Shown here piece after piece: positions 50,695-60,256 of a stretch of DNA of 64,000 nucleotides. The DNA comes from VRUE01 sp036266075 (lineage in GTDB: Bacteria; Actinomycetota; Thermoleophilia; Solirubrobacterales; 70-9). A model generated the notes under the pieces. It had not been told where the DNA came from. It made no database searches and worked only from the letters and a program-made list of their open reading frames with translations. A program made the translations under genes and the position numbers. The stretch lies in NCBI GenBank assembly GCA_036266075.1, contig DATANV010000035.1:1-64000 (forward strand), given 5' to 3'. Numbering within the stretch: position 1 is the stretch's first letter; every line of letters starts with the position of its first letter.

Positions 50695-50985
50695 TCAGCC
50701 GGGATGCGCCCTCGCCGTACGCATGTCGACGCGGTCGCCTTTGAACGGCACGCCCTCGGCGACCAGCCGGCGGCGTTGACGAGCGCCCTTGGCAAGCGAG
50801 CCGTCGGCGCGGACCACGCGCCACCAAGGCAAGTCTGGCTCGTCGCACTCGAACAACACCGCCCCGGCGAAGCGCGGCGCCCCCGGTGAGACGTCGCCGT
50901 AAGTCCGCACGAATCCCGCCGGTATCTCCCTCACCCGCTCGAGAACCTCGACCTCCAGAGCGTGAGTTCGCGTTTTATCGCGCAT
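50695..50985 (-). CDS. Alkyltransferase-like protein (ATL), 96 aa
   Basis: The domain of O6-methylguanine methyltransferases is present (EVLERVREIPAGFVRTYGDV), but the active-site PCHR is replaced by PWWRVVRADGSL, the hallmark of alkyltransferase-like proteins, which flag O6-alkylguanine for nucleotide excision repair. The ATG at 50985 lies exactly in the centre of a palindrome (50962-51007). A longer start at 51033 would overlap the upstream gene by 29 bp and translate through the palindrome. Both are possible. Confidence 0.82.
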   Translation of the reverse strand: MRDKTRTHALEVEVLERVREIPAGFVRTYGDVSPGAPRFAGAVLFECDEPDLPWWRVVRADGSLAKGARQRRRLVAEGVPFKGDRVDMRTARAHPG

Positions 50986-51007
50986 GGCGCGAGTAAAGGC
51001 GAACTCA
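50962..51007. repeat. Extragenic palindrome, family copy B
   Basis: GTGAGTTCGCGTTTTATCGCG on the left pairs imperfectly with CGCGAGTAAAGGCGAACTCAG on the right. On the minus strand it reads CTGAGTTCGCCTTTA..., matching an arm of copy C at 57582-57628. It covers the start codon of the ATL gene and the end of the LLM oxidoreductase gene. Confidence 0.65.
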
Positions 51008-52039
51008 GCGATTGGGGCCGGGGCCGAAGGCATCGATCAGGCGGTTCTGGTACTCGCTCAGCTCCTCGGGCGAGATGAAATAAGTGGGTGGCGTCAGGAA
51101 GAGGCCGTCGGCCCGTTCGGCGGTCTGTTCGACGCGGGCGCGGACCTTGTCGAGCGGCCCTGCGGCGCAGTAGGCATCGACCATCTCGTCGCTGATCGCC
51201 GCCGGCACCGCGGCGAGGTCGCCGCGGCGGAAGGCCTCGCCGGCGGCGACGGCATTGTCGGCGAAGCCGTGCAGCTCCCAGAGCGGCATGTAGGTCTTGA
51301 CCGTCGCGTAGAAGGAGATCGTGCGACGCGCCATCTCGATCGCCCTGCCCTCGTCGTCGTCGATCGCACAGCAGACGGTCGGCAGGTAATCGAAGTCGCC
51401 GCGCTTGCGGCCGGAGCGCCGCAGGCCCTCCTCGAACGAGGAGACGACGACCTCGTCGATCCAGCGCAGGCTCTGGATCGGGTGCCCGATCAGGCCGTCG
51501 GCGACGTCGCCGGCCATCCGGCACATACCGCCCTGCACGCCGGCGGTGTAGATCGGCACCGACTCCCGCGGCGCCGGATGCGGTCGCACCCAGCCCTTGA
51601 TGTCGATGTCGTAGTAGGAGCCCTCGTAGCGGATCGGCTCGGCGGCACCCGCCTGTCGCATGATCAAACGCGTCGCCTCGATTGCCTCGCGCAGGTGCGG
51701 TGCCGGACGGCCGTACTCGGCGTTGTGCCAGGTTTCGTTCAGCCGTTTCACCCCCGAGCCGAGGCCGAGCCGGAAGCGCCCGCCAGACATCTCGTCGACA
51801 TCGAGGGCGGAGATGGCGAGGATGAAGGGACTGCGGGTGAAAGCCCAGGCAATGCCGGTGGCGACGCCGATGCGCTCGGTGCGACCCGCCAGGTAGGCGG
51901 CCTGGGTGACCGAGGAGCGGAACAGCTCCGGCGCCCAGACGCACTCGACGCCCGCCGCCTCGGCGCGCTTGGCCTCGGTCTCGAGGTCGGCGACCGTGGT
52001 GCCGATCGCGGCGACCGAGATGCGGTCGAGGGCGGACAA
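51005..52039 (-). CDS. LLM-class (F420- or FMN-dependent) oxidoreductase, 344 aa
   Basis: A luciferase-like monooxygenase barrel: AKRAEAAGVECVWAPELFRS, GVATGIAWAFTRSPFILAIS, DEMSGGRFRLGLGSGVKRLN and PIYTAGVQGGMCRMAGDVAD. In actinobacteria most such proteins use F420. The start appears to be TTG at 52039, three bases after the stop of the acyl-CoA dehydrogenase upstream, so it belongs to that operon and may act on the same or a related lipid or steroid-like compound. Confidence 0.87.
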   Translation of the reverse strand: MSALDRISVAAIGTTVADLETEAKRAEAAGVECVWAPELFRSSVTQAAYLAGRTERIGVATGIAWAFTRSPFILAISALDVDEMSGGRFRLGLGSGVKRLNETWHNAEYGRPAPHLREAIEATRLIMRQAGAAEPIRYEGSYYDIDIKGWVRPHPAPRESVPIYTAGVQGGMCRMAGDVADGLIGHPIQSLRWIDEVVVSSFEEGLRRSGRKRGDFDYLPTVCCAIDDDEGRAIEMARRTISFYATVKTYMPLWELHGFADNAVAAGEAFRRGDLAAVPAAISDEMVDAYCAAGPLDKVRARVEQTAERADGLFLTPPTYFISPEELSEYQNRLIDAFGPGPNR

Positions 52040-52041
52040 GC

Positions 52042-53166
52042 TCAGACCGCTGCGGGCGCCGACGCCTCAGCGAGGACCAGGTCGGCGACCCGGTCGCGGT
52101 GCCAACTCGCCGTACCGAAGGTGGCGGCGTTCGCCTTGCCGCGCTTGAGGAAGAAGTGCAGGTCGTGCTCCCAGGTGAAGCCGATGCCGCCGTGCACCTG
52201 GATCGAGGCGTCGGGGACGCGCCAGCCGGCGTCGGAGGTGTAGGCCTTGGCCATCGAGGCCGCCAGCGGCAGCGAGTCCGGATCGGCGTCGGCGGCCCAG
52301 GCGGCGCCATAGACGGCCGAACGCGCGTTCTCGGTCTCCAGCAGCATCTGCGCGCAGCGGTGCGAGACCGCCTGGTAGGCGCCGATCGGCCGGCCGAACT
52401 GTTCGCGGTCTTTGGCGTACTCGACGGCCATCTCCATCGTCCGCTGGGCGACGCCGGTCGACTCCGCGGCGATCGCGACGCAGGCGCGCCAGAGCACCGG
52501 CAGGTAGTCCTCCTGGCCGCCGTTCAGAGTCGCCTCGGGGCCGATGTGCACGCCGTCGAGGTGGAGCGTGTAGAGCCGACGGGTGGGGTCAATCGAGGAC
52601 TCGGGCTCGGCCCGGACCCCTTCGGCGTCGGCCTCGACCAGGTGCCGGCGGCCGTCGGCGGTCGCGACGAGGAAGAAGTCGGCGCTCGCCGCGTCCATCA
52701 CCAAGACCTTTTCGCCTCCCAGCAGGATCCCGTCGCCGTCCGCTATGGCCTCCATCTCGAAGCTGCCGATCGAGGCGCTCGTGCCGGCGTCGAAGAGCGC
52801 GACCGTGCCGCGCGCCTCGCCGCTCGCCAGCAGGGGCAGCCAGCGCTCGCGCTGCTCGTCGGTCCCGTTAAGCGCCAGCGCCAGGCCGGCCACGGTCGTG
52901 GAGAGCAGCGGCGAGGGCGCCAACGCGTAGCCCATCTCCTCGAAGAGGACCGCCAGCTCGACGATTCCGAGCCCCTGTCCGCCCCACTCCTCGGGCAGCG
53001 CCAACCCAGGCCAGCCGAGTCCCGCCATCTCCTCCCAGTCGGATTGCTCGAGGCCACGCTCGCTCTCTGCCAGCTCCCGGATTCGCTCCGACTTGTAGCG
53101 AGCGGCGAGAAAGTCGCGCGCCGTCGAACGGATCGCCTGCTGCTCGTCGGTGAGGTCGAAATACAT
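52042..53166 (-). CDS. Acyl-CoA dehydrogenase, second subunit-like member of a pair, 374 aa
   Basis: The N-terminus MYFDLTDEQQAIRSTARDFL and the C-terminal IQVHGGIGFTWEHDLHFFLK are typical of the smaller member of heteromeric actinobacterial acyl-CoA dehydrogenases (ChsE/FadE28-29 type), in which two different subunits form a tetramer and only one carries the catalytic Glu. It follows its partner by 10 bp. GAGG precedes the ATG at 53166, and the longer frame is chance. The partner and order suggest use on a bulky substrate such as a sterol side chain, an inference. Confidence 0.9.
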   Translation of the reverse strand: MYFDLTDEQQAIRSTARDFLAARYKSERIRELAESERGLEQSDWEEMAGLGWPGLALPEEWGGQGLGIVELAVLFEEMGYALAPSPLLSTTVAGLALALNGTDEQRERWLPLLASGEARGTVALFDAGTSASIGSFEMEAIADGDGILLGGEKVLVMDAASADFFLVATADGRRHLVEADAEGVRAEPESSIDPTRRLYTLHLDGVHIGPEATLNGGQEDYLPVLWRACVAIAAESTGVAQRTMEMAVEYAKDREQFGRPIGAYQAVSHRCAQMLLETENARSAVYGAAWAADADPDSLPLAASMAKAYTSDAGWRVPDASIQVHGGIGFTWEHDLHFFLKRGKANAATFGTASWHRDRVADLVLAEASAPAAV

Positions 53167-53176
53167 GTCCTCGCCC

Positions 53177-54355
53177 CTAGCGCAGCCTCGGCAGGCCGAG
53201 CACGCGCTCGGCGATGATGTTCTTGAGGATGTCGGTGGTGCCGCCCTCAATCGAGTTGGCGCGCGAGCGCAGGAAGGAGTACTGCCAGGCGCCGTTGGCG
53301 ATCGCGTGATCGCCACCGCGGTCGACCGGCGCGTAGGCGCCCTCGATGTCGAGCGCCAGCTCGGCGATCCGCTGGTTGATGTCGGCCCACTGCCACTTGC
53401 CCAGCGAGCCCTCAGGCCCGGGGATGCCCGACTGCATCGTCTTGGTCAGGCCGCGGTAGGCGTTGAGGCGCATCGTCTCGGCCTCGATCTGGAGCTGGGC
53501 GATGCGCTGGCGGATCACCGGGTCGGCGGCGGCAATACCGCCGTTGAGGCGGGTCTCCTTGGCCAGCTCGCCGAGCCGCTTGAGGCTGTTGGCGATCTGC
53601 GCGATCGCGCCGAAGGCGAGGCCGGCACGCTCGTTCATCAGCGTCGTGATCGCCACCGCCCAGCCGTTGCCGACGCCGCCGACGACGTTCTCGTCGGGGA
53701 TCCTCGCTTCCTCCATGAAGACCTCGTTGAACTCGCCCTCGCCGGTGATCTGGACGAGCGGCTTGGCCTCGACGCCGGGCTGATCCATGTCCATCAGGAA
53801 GTAGGTGAGCCCCTTGTGCTTGGGCGCGTCGGGGTCGGTGCGGGCGACGAGCATGCACCACTTGGCGTACTGGGCGAAGGTGGTCCAGACCTTCTGCCCG
53901 GTGACAACCCATTCGTCGCCGTCCTTGACCGCCCTGGTCTTCAGCGAGGCGAGGTCGGAGCCCGACTCGGGCTCAGAGAAGCCCTGGCACCAGATCTCCT
54001 CGGCGGTGAGGATCGGCTCCAGGTAGCGCTGCTTCTGCTCGTCGGTGCCGTGGGCGATGACCACCGGCCCGCCCATCGCCAGGCCGAGCACGTTGGCCGG
54101 GCTCGGCGCTTCCTGGCGCGCCGCCTCGCCCACGAAGATCGCCTGCTCAATCAGCGTCGCGCCGCGGCCGCCGTACTCCTTTGGCCAGGAGATCCCGGCC
54201 CAGCCAGCCTCGTGCAGCTTGCCCTGCCACTCGCGGCGGAAGGCCATCACCTCCTCGAGCCCGCTCTCCGGCTCCGGCCCCGGGTGGTTCTCTTCCAACC
54301 AGGTGCGGACCTCGTCGCGGAACTCCTGCTCGGACGGTGAGAGGCTGAGGTCCAT
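53177..54355 (-). CDS. Acyl-CoA dehydrogenase, first subunit-like member of a pair, 392 aa
   Basis: Family motifs include SLSPSEQEFRDEVRTWLEEN, CQGFSEPESGSDLASLKTRA, GQKVWTTFAQYAKWCMLVAR, MDMDQPGVEAKPLVQITGEG and the C-terminal RSRANSIEGGTTDILKNIIA with ERVLGLPR. The last motif is typical of the FadE-type partner of a heteromeric enzyme. The gene starts the operon acd-acd-LLM. No TTGACTGGTCAGTC operator precedes it, unlike the acyl-CoA dehydrogenase at 46.4 kb. Confidence 0.92.
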   Translation of the reverse strand: MDLSLSPSEQEFRDEVRTWLEENHPGPEPESGLEEVMAFRREWQGKLHEAGWAGISWPKEYGGRGATLIEQAIFVGEAARQEAPSPANVLGLAMGGPVVIAHGTDEQKQRYLEPILTAEEIWCQGFSEPESGSDLASLKTRAVKDGDEWVVTGQKVWTTFAQYAKWCMLVARTDPDAPKHKGLTYFLMDMDQPGVEAKPLVQITGEGEFNEVFMEEARIPDENVVGGVGNGWAVAITTLMNERAGLAFGAIAQIANSLKRLGELAKETRLNGGIAAADPVIRQRIAQLQIEAETMRLNAYRGLTKTMQSGIPGPEGSLGKWQWADINQRIAELALDIEGAYAPVDRGGDHAIANGAWQYSFLRSRANSIEGGTTDILKNIIAERVLGLPRLR

Positions 54356-54409
54356 CGGCCGCTGAGCATAACGGTCGCTTGGCCACGCAGCCAGGGTGCG
54401 CGCCTGTGT

Positions 54410-55180
54410 TCAGGCGTTGTCGAGGGAGCGCCAGGGGCCGGTGCGTAGGACGGGGCCGAAGCCGGCGCGGAAGAGGGCACCGGCGCGGCAGCCGCGGACG
54501 CGGCTGCCGTGAGCGCGCAGCAGGGGTTCGCCGCGCACGGTGAAGCCGTGGCGGGGATGGCGCTCGAAGGTGCTGCGGATGCCGCTCGGATCCAGCTCCC
54601 AGCCGCGCAGGCCGAGGACGTCGAGCAGGATGCCGTCGTGGGCGAGGTGCTGGACGGAGCCCTGCTCGGGTGGGACGTGCGGGTTGAGGTGCAGCGTGAT
54701 CGCGTCGAGGACGCCGTGCCGCGCGGCCGCGTCAAGCGGCGAGGCGTCGAGGAAGCGGGCCGCGACCTCGGCCCCCGCGAAGGTGAAGCAGCAATCGCTC
54801 AGGGAATCCATCGTCTCGAAGGCGTAGTCGTGGAACATCGTCGCAGCGAAGAGCGCCTCCTCGTCGCACTCAAGCTCCTCCGCATGCCCCAGGGCGCGAC
54901 CGAAGAGGTAGGAGCGGTAGCCGTGCTCGATCACCATCGGGTCGAGGTCCTTGCAGGCCTCGACGACTTCGCGCGCGAAAGGCGTGTCGGGCGGCGCTAT
55001 CTGCGAGGGATCGGGCCCGCCGCCGGACGCACCGCCGCGAGCCGCCAGCAGTCGCGGCAGCGAGCGACTGGTGCGCAAGACGGTCGCAGCGAGGAAGCGC
55101 GCCCTCTCGCCCCGGCCGAGGATCCCCCGAGTTCGCCGGCTCCACTCGATCGTGCCGATCTCGCCGAGCAACCCACCCAT
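54410..55180 (-). CDS. HD-domain protein, 256 aa
   Basis: The metal-binding HD pattern is present: H86 (MVIEHGYRSYLFG), H117-D118 (FAATMFHDYAFE) and a later D (AITLHLNPHVPPEQG region). HD proteins are metal-dependent phosphohydrolases. The substrate is not apparent. The ATG at 55180 follows the stop of the GlxA-type regulator by one base, so the two are an operon. In related operons such an HD protein is common beside a DJ-1/AraC regulator, for reasons unknown. Confidence 0.8.
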   Translation of the reverse strand: MGGLLGEIGTIEWSRRTRGILGRGERARFLAATVLRTSRSLPRLLAARGGASGGGPDPSQIAPPDTPFAREVVEACKDLDPMVIEHGYRSYLFGRALGHAEELECDEEALFAATMFHDYAFETMDSLSDCCFTFAGAEVAARFLDASPLDAAARHGVLDAITLHLNPHVPPEQGSVQHLAHDGILLDVLGLRGWELDPSGIRSTFERHPRHGFTVRGEPLLRAHGSRVRGCRAGALFRAGFGPVLRTGPWRSLDNA

Positions 55181-55181
55181 C

Positions 55182-56195
55182 TCAGGCGACCGCCGCGATC
55201 GACGAGGAGGCGCCGCTGCTGGCGAAGCGGGCCCGGTACTCGGCCGGCCCAACGCCGAGCACGCGGTGAAAGGAGCGCCGCATCGTCTCGGCGCTGCCGA
55301 AGCCGCAGCGCCCGGCGACCGCCTCGACGGACAGCGCGCCCGCCTCGAGCAGATCGCGCGCGGCCTCGACCCGGACCCGCTCGACGAAGCGCGCCGGCGT
55401 CGTCCGCGCCTGTCGGGAGAAGACCCGCGACAGCTGGCGCTCGGAGAGCCCTGCCTGCTCGGCCAGAACCGCGACTCGATGGTCGCTGGCCGGCTCGGCG
55501 ACGATGCGGTCGACCAGCGAGCGCAGCGGCGAGTCGGGTGGCACCGGCAGCTCGAGGCGCTCGGAGAACTGCGACTGGCCGCCGGGACGCTGGAGGAAGA
55601 CGACCAGCCAGCGGGCGACGGTCCGCGCCACCTCGGGGGCATGGTCTTCCTCGACCAGCGCCAGCGCCAGGTCGATGCCGGCGGTGACTCCGGCCGACGT
55701 GAAGACATCGCCGTCGCGCAGGTAGATCCGGTCCGGCTCGACCGTCAGCTCCGGATAGCGCCTCGCCAGCTCCTCACAGCCGGCCCAGTGAGTGGTTACC
55801 CGCCGCCCGTGGAGCAGGCCGGCGGCGGCCAGAAGGAAGGCGCCGCCGCAAACCGAGCAGACCCGCCGCGCGCCGGCTGCGATCCGCGGCAGGACGCCGA
55901 CGAGTCGCGGATCCCCATCGGCGACCACGCGGCCACGGCCGCCGGCAATGAGCAGCGTGTCGACACCATCCGGATCCACCTCTCCCAGGTCGGCGTTGGC
56001 GCCGATCCGCATCCCGCAGGACGCCCGCACGTCCTCGCCCCCCGGAGTGGCCGTGATGAGCGCGTAGCCCGGCCCACCGCCACCCGCCTCCAGCACCCGC
56101 GTCGCCGCGTCGAAGACAGCCCCCGGCCCGGAGAGGTCAAGCAGCTGCATCCCCTCGAATCCGACCAGGACGACCTGTCTCGGGGCAGCGGCCAT
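55182..56195 (-). CDS. GlxA-family regulator (DJ-1/PfpI domain plus AraC helix-turn-helix), 337 aa
   Basis: Residues 1-190 are a DJ-1/PfpI-like sensor (VVLVGFEGMQLLDLSGPGAV, VCSVCGGAFLLAAAGLLHGR with the nucleophile-elbow Cys). The C-terminal 110 residues are an AraC-type double helix-turn-helix (LAEQAGLSERQLSRVFSRQA and VEAVAGRCGFGSAETMRRSF HRVLG). It is the likely regulator of the HD gene it is coupled to. The ligand is unknown. The ATG at 56195 is chosen. A GTG- or ATG-initiated longer form exists at 56213. Confidence 0.9.
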   Translation of the reverse strand: MAAAPRQVVLVGFEGMQLLDLSGPGAVFDAATRVLEAGGGGPGYALITATPGGEDVRASCGMRIGANADLGEVDPDGVDTLLIAGGRGRVVADGDPRLVGVLPRIAAGARRVCSVCGGAFLLAAAGLLHGRRVTTHWAGCEELARRYPELTVEPDRIYLRDGDVFTSAGVTAGIDLALALVEEDHAPEVARTVARWLVVFLQRPGGQSQFSERLELPVPPDSPLRSLVDRIVAEPASDHRVAVLAEQAGLSERQLSRVFSRQARTTPARFVERVRVEAARDLLEAGALSVEAVAGRCGFGSAETMRRSFHRVLGVGPAEYRARFASSGASSSIAAVA

Positions 56196-56255
56196 GCGGT
56201 GATCCTGGCGCACCCTGGCGATGTCCGCAAGGACATCTACCCCTCATTTTCAGAC

Positions 56256-56355
56256 ATCTGACAGGGTCTGACCAAGCAGATCAAGGACGCAGGGAGCGTG
56301 GCGTGCTCCGCACGCGAGCGACCGAGGACGCCAAATATGCGCCGGTCAGACCGTG

Positions 56356-56361
<6 letters not shown>
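56256..56361. repeat. Inverted repeat flanking a 70-bp loop next to the thiolase stop
   Basis: ATCTGACAGGGTCTGACC (56256-56273) and GGTCAGACCGTGTCAGAT (56344-56361) match at 17 of 18 positions. The right arm includes the thiolase stop codon. The loop contains further short complementary segments (GGACGC, GCGTGGCGTGCTCC). It is in position to be the thiolase terminator, though long-range, and the palindromic arms could also mark a dispersed element. Confidence 0.65.
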
Positions 56362-57543
<1,182 letters not shown>

Positions 57544-57581
57544 CAGAGCCTCCATTTCGGTCTAGCGCCACCTCACCACCG

Positions 57582-57628
57582 CTGACTTTGCCTTTCATCG
57601 CGGTATGCGCGAATAAGGGCGAACTCAG
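57582..57628. repeat. Extragenic palindrome, family copy C
   Basis: CTGACTTTGCCTTTCATCGCG on the left pairs with CGCGAATAAGGGCGAACTCAG on the right, about 16 of 21 bp. It lies between two divergent starts, so it cannot be a terminator. Its arms match those of copy B at 50962-51007. Confidence 0.65.
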
Positions 57629-57638
57629 TTTCAAGATA

Positions 57639-57660
57639 GCTGATTGACTGGTCAGTCAGC
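57639..57660. promoter_or_regulatory. Palindromic operator GCTGATTGACTGGTCAGTCAGC, site 2
   Basis: The core TTGACTGGTCAGTC is identical to site 1 at 47664-47683. The outer bases GCTGA/TCAGC extend the palindrome. It lies in the divergent spacer of thiolase and hydroxyacyl-CoA dehydrogenase genes, where a repressor could control both. Confidence 0.65.
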
Positions 57661-57722
57661 CAGGCACGCGAGGGGGCTCACACGACCGGGGTGACGGGGC
57701 GCGTGATAGGAACCCGTCCTCA

Positions 57723-58547
57723 ATGAGCGGGAGCACGGGATACGAGAGCCCTGGGATAGCCGGGAGCGGGGCAATAGCCACGGGCCTTGCGGCTGTTTCC
57801 ACCACGACTGCGGACACGATCCTGCTGGCGCGCAGCGAGGCGTCGGCTTGGCGGGCGGAGGAGAAAGTGGTCGCCGCCTGCGCGAAGATCGAGGGGGCGG
57901 AGCCATCCCGGCTGCGGGTCACCACCGACCCCAAGGACCTGGCCGACTGCGACATCGTCGTCGAGGCGGTGATCGAGGAGGTCGAGCCGAAGGGCGAGGT
58001 GCTGAGCGCCGTCGCCGAGGCTTGCCCCGATGCCGACCTGGCGACCACCACTTCCTCGCTCAGCATCGGCGCGATCGCCGAGGCGGCTGGCATTGGCGGC
58101 CGCCTGTTCGGCCTGCACGTCTTCAACCCGGTCCCGCGTATGAAGCTGGTCGAGGTCTGCTTCCCGGACAGCGGCGAGGAGACCCGCGAGAAGGCGCTCG
58201 CCTGGTGCGCAGCGCTGGGCAAGACCGCCGTCGAGGTCCCCGACCAGGCCGGCTTCGTCGTCAACCGCCTGCTCTTCCCTTACCTCTTCGAAGCCGTTCG
58301 GATGATCGAGCGGACCGGCATGGAGGCGGGCGAGGTGGACACCTGCATGAAGCTCGGCGCCGGCCACCCGATGGGCCCGCTCGCCCTGCTCGATTTCGTC
58401 GGCCTCGACGTCTCCAAGGCGATCGGCGACGCGCTCTATGCCGAGAATGGCGAGGACGCCAGCAAGCCCCCGGGCCTGATTGTCGAGATGGTCGGCGAAG
58501 GAAAGCTGGGCCGCAAGTCCGGCGCCGGCTTCTACAGCTACGACTAG
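57723..58547 (+). CDS. 3-hydroxyacyl-CoA dehydrogenase, 274 aa
   Basis: An NAD-dependent beta-oxidation enzyme. GIAGSGAIATGLA is the dinucleotide motif. FGLHVFNPVPRMKLVEVCFP contains the catalytic His, with VPDQAGFVVNRLLFPYLFEA and GAGHPMGPLALLDFVGLD of the C-terminal domain. Length matches the HbdA/PaaH form without a fused hydratase. The starting ATG lies about 60 bp from operator site 2, beyond which lies the divergent thiolase. Confidence 0.92.
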   Translation: MSGSTGYESPGIAGSGAIATGLAAVSTTTADTILLARSEASAWRAEEKVVAACAKIEGAEPSRLRVTTDPKDLADCDIVVEAVIEEVEPKGEVLSAVAEACPDADLATTTSSLSIGAIAEAAGIGGRLFGLHVFNPVPRMKLVEVCFPDSGEETREKALAWCAALGKTAVEVPDQAGFVVNRLLFPYLFEAVRMIERTGMEAGEVDTCMKLGAGHPMGPLALLDFVGLDVSKAIGDALYAENGEDASKPPGLIVEMVGEGKLGRKSGAGFYSYD

Positions 58548-58568
58548 CCCCCAAGCTGTTAGCCGCGA

Positions 58569-58796
58569 CTACTTCTTGCCGGCGATGTCCCAGATTACGT
58601 CGGCCGGGGAGATGCCCTGGCGGCGGGCGGTTGCCTCGATCTCGTCCCAGGGCAGCTCGGCCTCGGGCAGCTCGTCCCAGCGGGCCAGATCGAGGGCCTC
58701 GACGGCTCCTTTTAGCGCCGGACCGAGATGCTCCTCGGAGCGCAGCAGCGCCCTCAGAATCTCAAGCTGCTTGTCGCTCAAGCGCACAACCCACAT
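58569..58796 (-). CDS. Small conserved hypothetical protein, 75 aa
   Basis: MWVVRLSDKQLEILRALLRS is followed by an acidic helical part (ALDLARWDELPEAELPWDEI). It has a good GGAGG ribosome binding site 7 bp before the ATG. It contains no known domain and may bind DNA or a protein through its N-terminal helix pair. It lies 44 bp downstream of the CNNM/CorC-like gene on the same strand. Confidence 0.72.
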   Translation of the reverse strand: MWVVRLSDKQLEILRALLRSEEHLGPALKGAVEALDLARWDELPEAELPWDEIEATARRQGISPADVIWDIAGKK

Positions 58797-58840
58797 GTAA
58801 TACCTCCAGGGTTAGGCGTAACGCGGGTTGCTCAGGAAAC

Positions 58841-60148
58841 CTAGGCAGCTGAGCGGACGGAACCCTCGGCACCGCTGATCCGCACGGCCTCAACCCGGTT
58901 CTCGCGCACCGACTCGACCCTGATCGTGTAGCCGTTGGCGGTGATCGTGTCGCCGCGCTTCGGCAGGCGGCCCAGCTCACCGAAGACGTAGCCGCCGATC
59001 GAGTTGTAGGCGTCGGTGTCGACCGGCAGCTCGATGCCGGCGTCGGCGAGGTCGCCGAGCGAGACGTGGCCGCGAACGAACCACTCGCCGCCGGCCAGCC
59101 GCCGTAGCGCCGCGGCGCGTGGGTCGGTCTCATCCTCGATCTCCCCCACCACCTCCTCGAGGATGTCCTCGACGGTGACGATGCCGACCGTGCGCCCGTA
59201 CTCGTCGACGACCACCGAGAGCGAGGTGCGCTGCACCTGCAGGTCGTGCAGCAGATCGTCGAGCGGCCGCGTCTCGGGGACGATCACCGCGTCGCGCACG
59301 ACTGGCTCGATCCGCGCCTCGGGCCCATCGCTCATGTAGAGACGGGCAAGGCTGTTGTTGTGGACGATGCCCTTGACGCGGTCGGGGTTGTCTTCCTCTA
59401 TCACCACCAGCCGCGTGTGACCAGAGGTGACGCAGCGCCGCAGCGCCGTCTCAACCGCCTCGGAGGCGTCGACCGTGACGACCGCCGGAATCGGCGTCAT
59501 CACCTCACGGGCCTGCTGCTCATGCAGGTGAAAGACGCCGCCGAGCATGCCGGCCTCGCCCGGGTCGAGCGTCCCCCCCACCCGCGAGCGGTCGATTATC
59601 TGCTTCAGGTCCTCGGCGGTGTGGCGCTCCTCGATGTCGGTCGGATCGACCCCGAAGAGACGGACGATCGAGTTGGAGATCGCGCTCAGCCCCATCGTCA
59701 CAGGTGCGGTCGCAACGCGGAACCAGTTAAGCGGGCGGGAGACGCGGCGCGCGGTTCGCTCGGCGCGGTTGATCGCCAGCATCTTCGGCACCTGCTCGCC
59801 GACGCTGATGTGCAGCGCGGTGACCAGCGTGAAGGCGATCGCCACCGAGAGACCGACTGCGGCGCCGTGCGAGAGGCCGCCGAAGACCGGCTCCAGCAGC
59901 TTGGCTAGCGAGGGCTCGCCGAGAAAGCCGATGCCGATTGAGGCCATCGTGATCCCGACCTGACAGGCGGAGAGGGATTCGTCGATCTCGTCGAGCTGTG
60001 AGAGCACCGCCTCGGCGCCGCTCTCGCCTTCCTTAGCGAGCTGCTCGAGCTTGCCGCGGCGGCTGCGGACGAGCGCAAACTCGGCCGCGACGAAGAAGCC
60101 GTTGACGGCGACGAGCACAAGTAGCAGGACAAGCAGCAGGACGCTCAT
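58841..60148 (-). CDS. CNNM/CorC/HlyC-family membrane protein with CBS domains, 435 aa
   Basis: An N-terminal CNNM (DUF21) domain of four membrane segments (LLVLLLVLVAVNGFFVAAEF; MASIGIGFLGEPSLAKLLEP; GLSVAIAFTLVTALHISVGE) is followed by two CBS domains (EVMTPIPAVVTVDASEAVET; VIVPETRPLDDLLHDLQVQR) and a C-terminal CorC/HlyC domain (GYVFGELGRLPKRGDTI). The family is linked to magnesium or cobalt homeostasis. The older name hemolysin is not evidence of haemolysis. Confidence 0.92.
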   Translation of the reverse strand: MSVLLLVLLLVLVAVNGFFVAAEFALVRSRRGKLEQLAKEGESGAEAVLSQLDEIDESLSACQVGITMASIGIGFLGEPSLAKLLEPVFGGLSHGAAVGLSVAIAFTLVTALHISVGEQVPKMLAINRAERTARRVSRPLNWFRVATAPVTMGLSAISNSIVRLFGVDPTDIEERHTAEDLKQIIDRSRVGGTLDPGEAGMLGGVFHLHEQQAREVMTPIPAVVTVDASEAVETALRRCVTSGHTRLVVIEEDNPDRVKGIVHNNSLARLYMSDGPEARIEPVVRDAVIVPETRPLDDLLHDLQVQRTSLSVVVDEYGRTVGIVTVEDILEEVVGEIEDETDPRAAALRRLAGGEWFVRGHVSLGDLADAGIELPVDTDAYNSIGGYVFGELGRLPKRGDTITANGYTIRVESVRENRVEAVRISGAEGSVRSAA

Positions 60149-60256
60149 CGGCTATTTGGCCCGGTACTTCGGGGGAGGTCTTCGTCTGCCATTCGGCGTA
60201 ACTGAATATAGCTGGGCGGTCCGCGGCAAACGTGAGAGTGCCATATTGGGCGCCGC

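Noticed and set aside
58841..60148. Annotation as a hemolysin
   Set aside because: The CNNM-CBS-CorC architecture indicates ion transport. The hemolysin label is historical for this family and nothing supports cytolysis.
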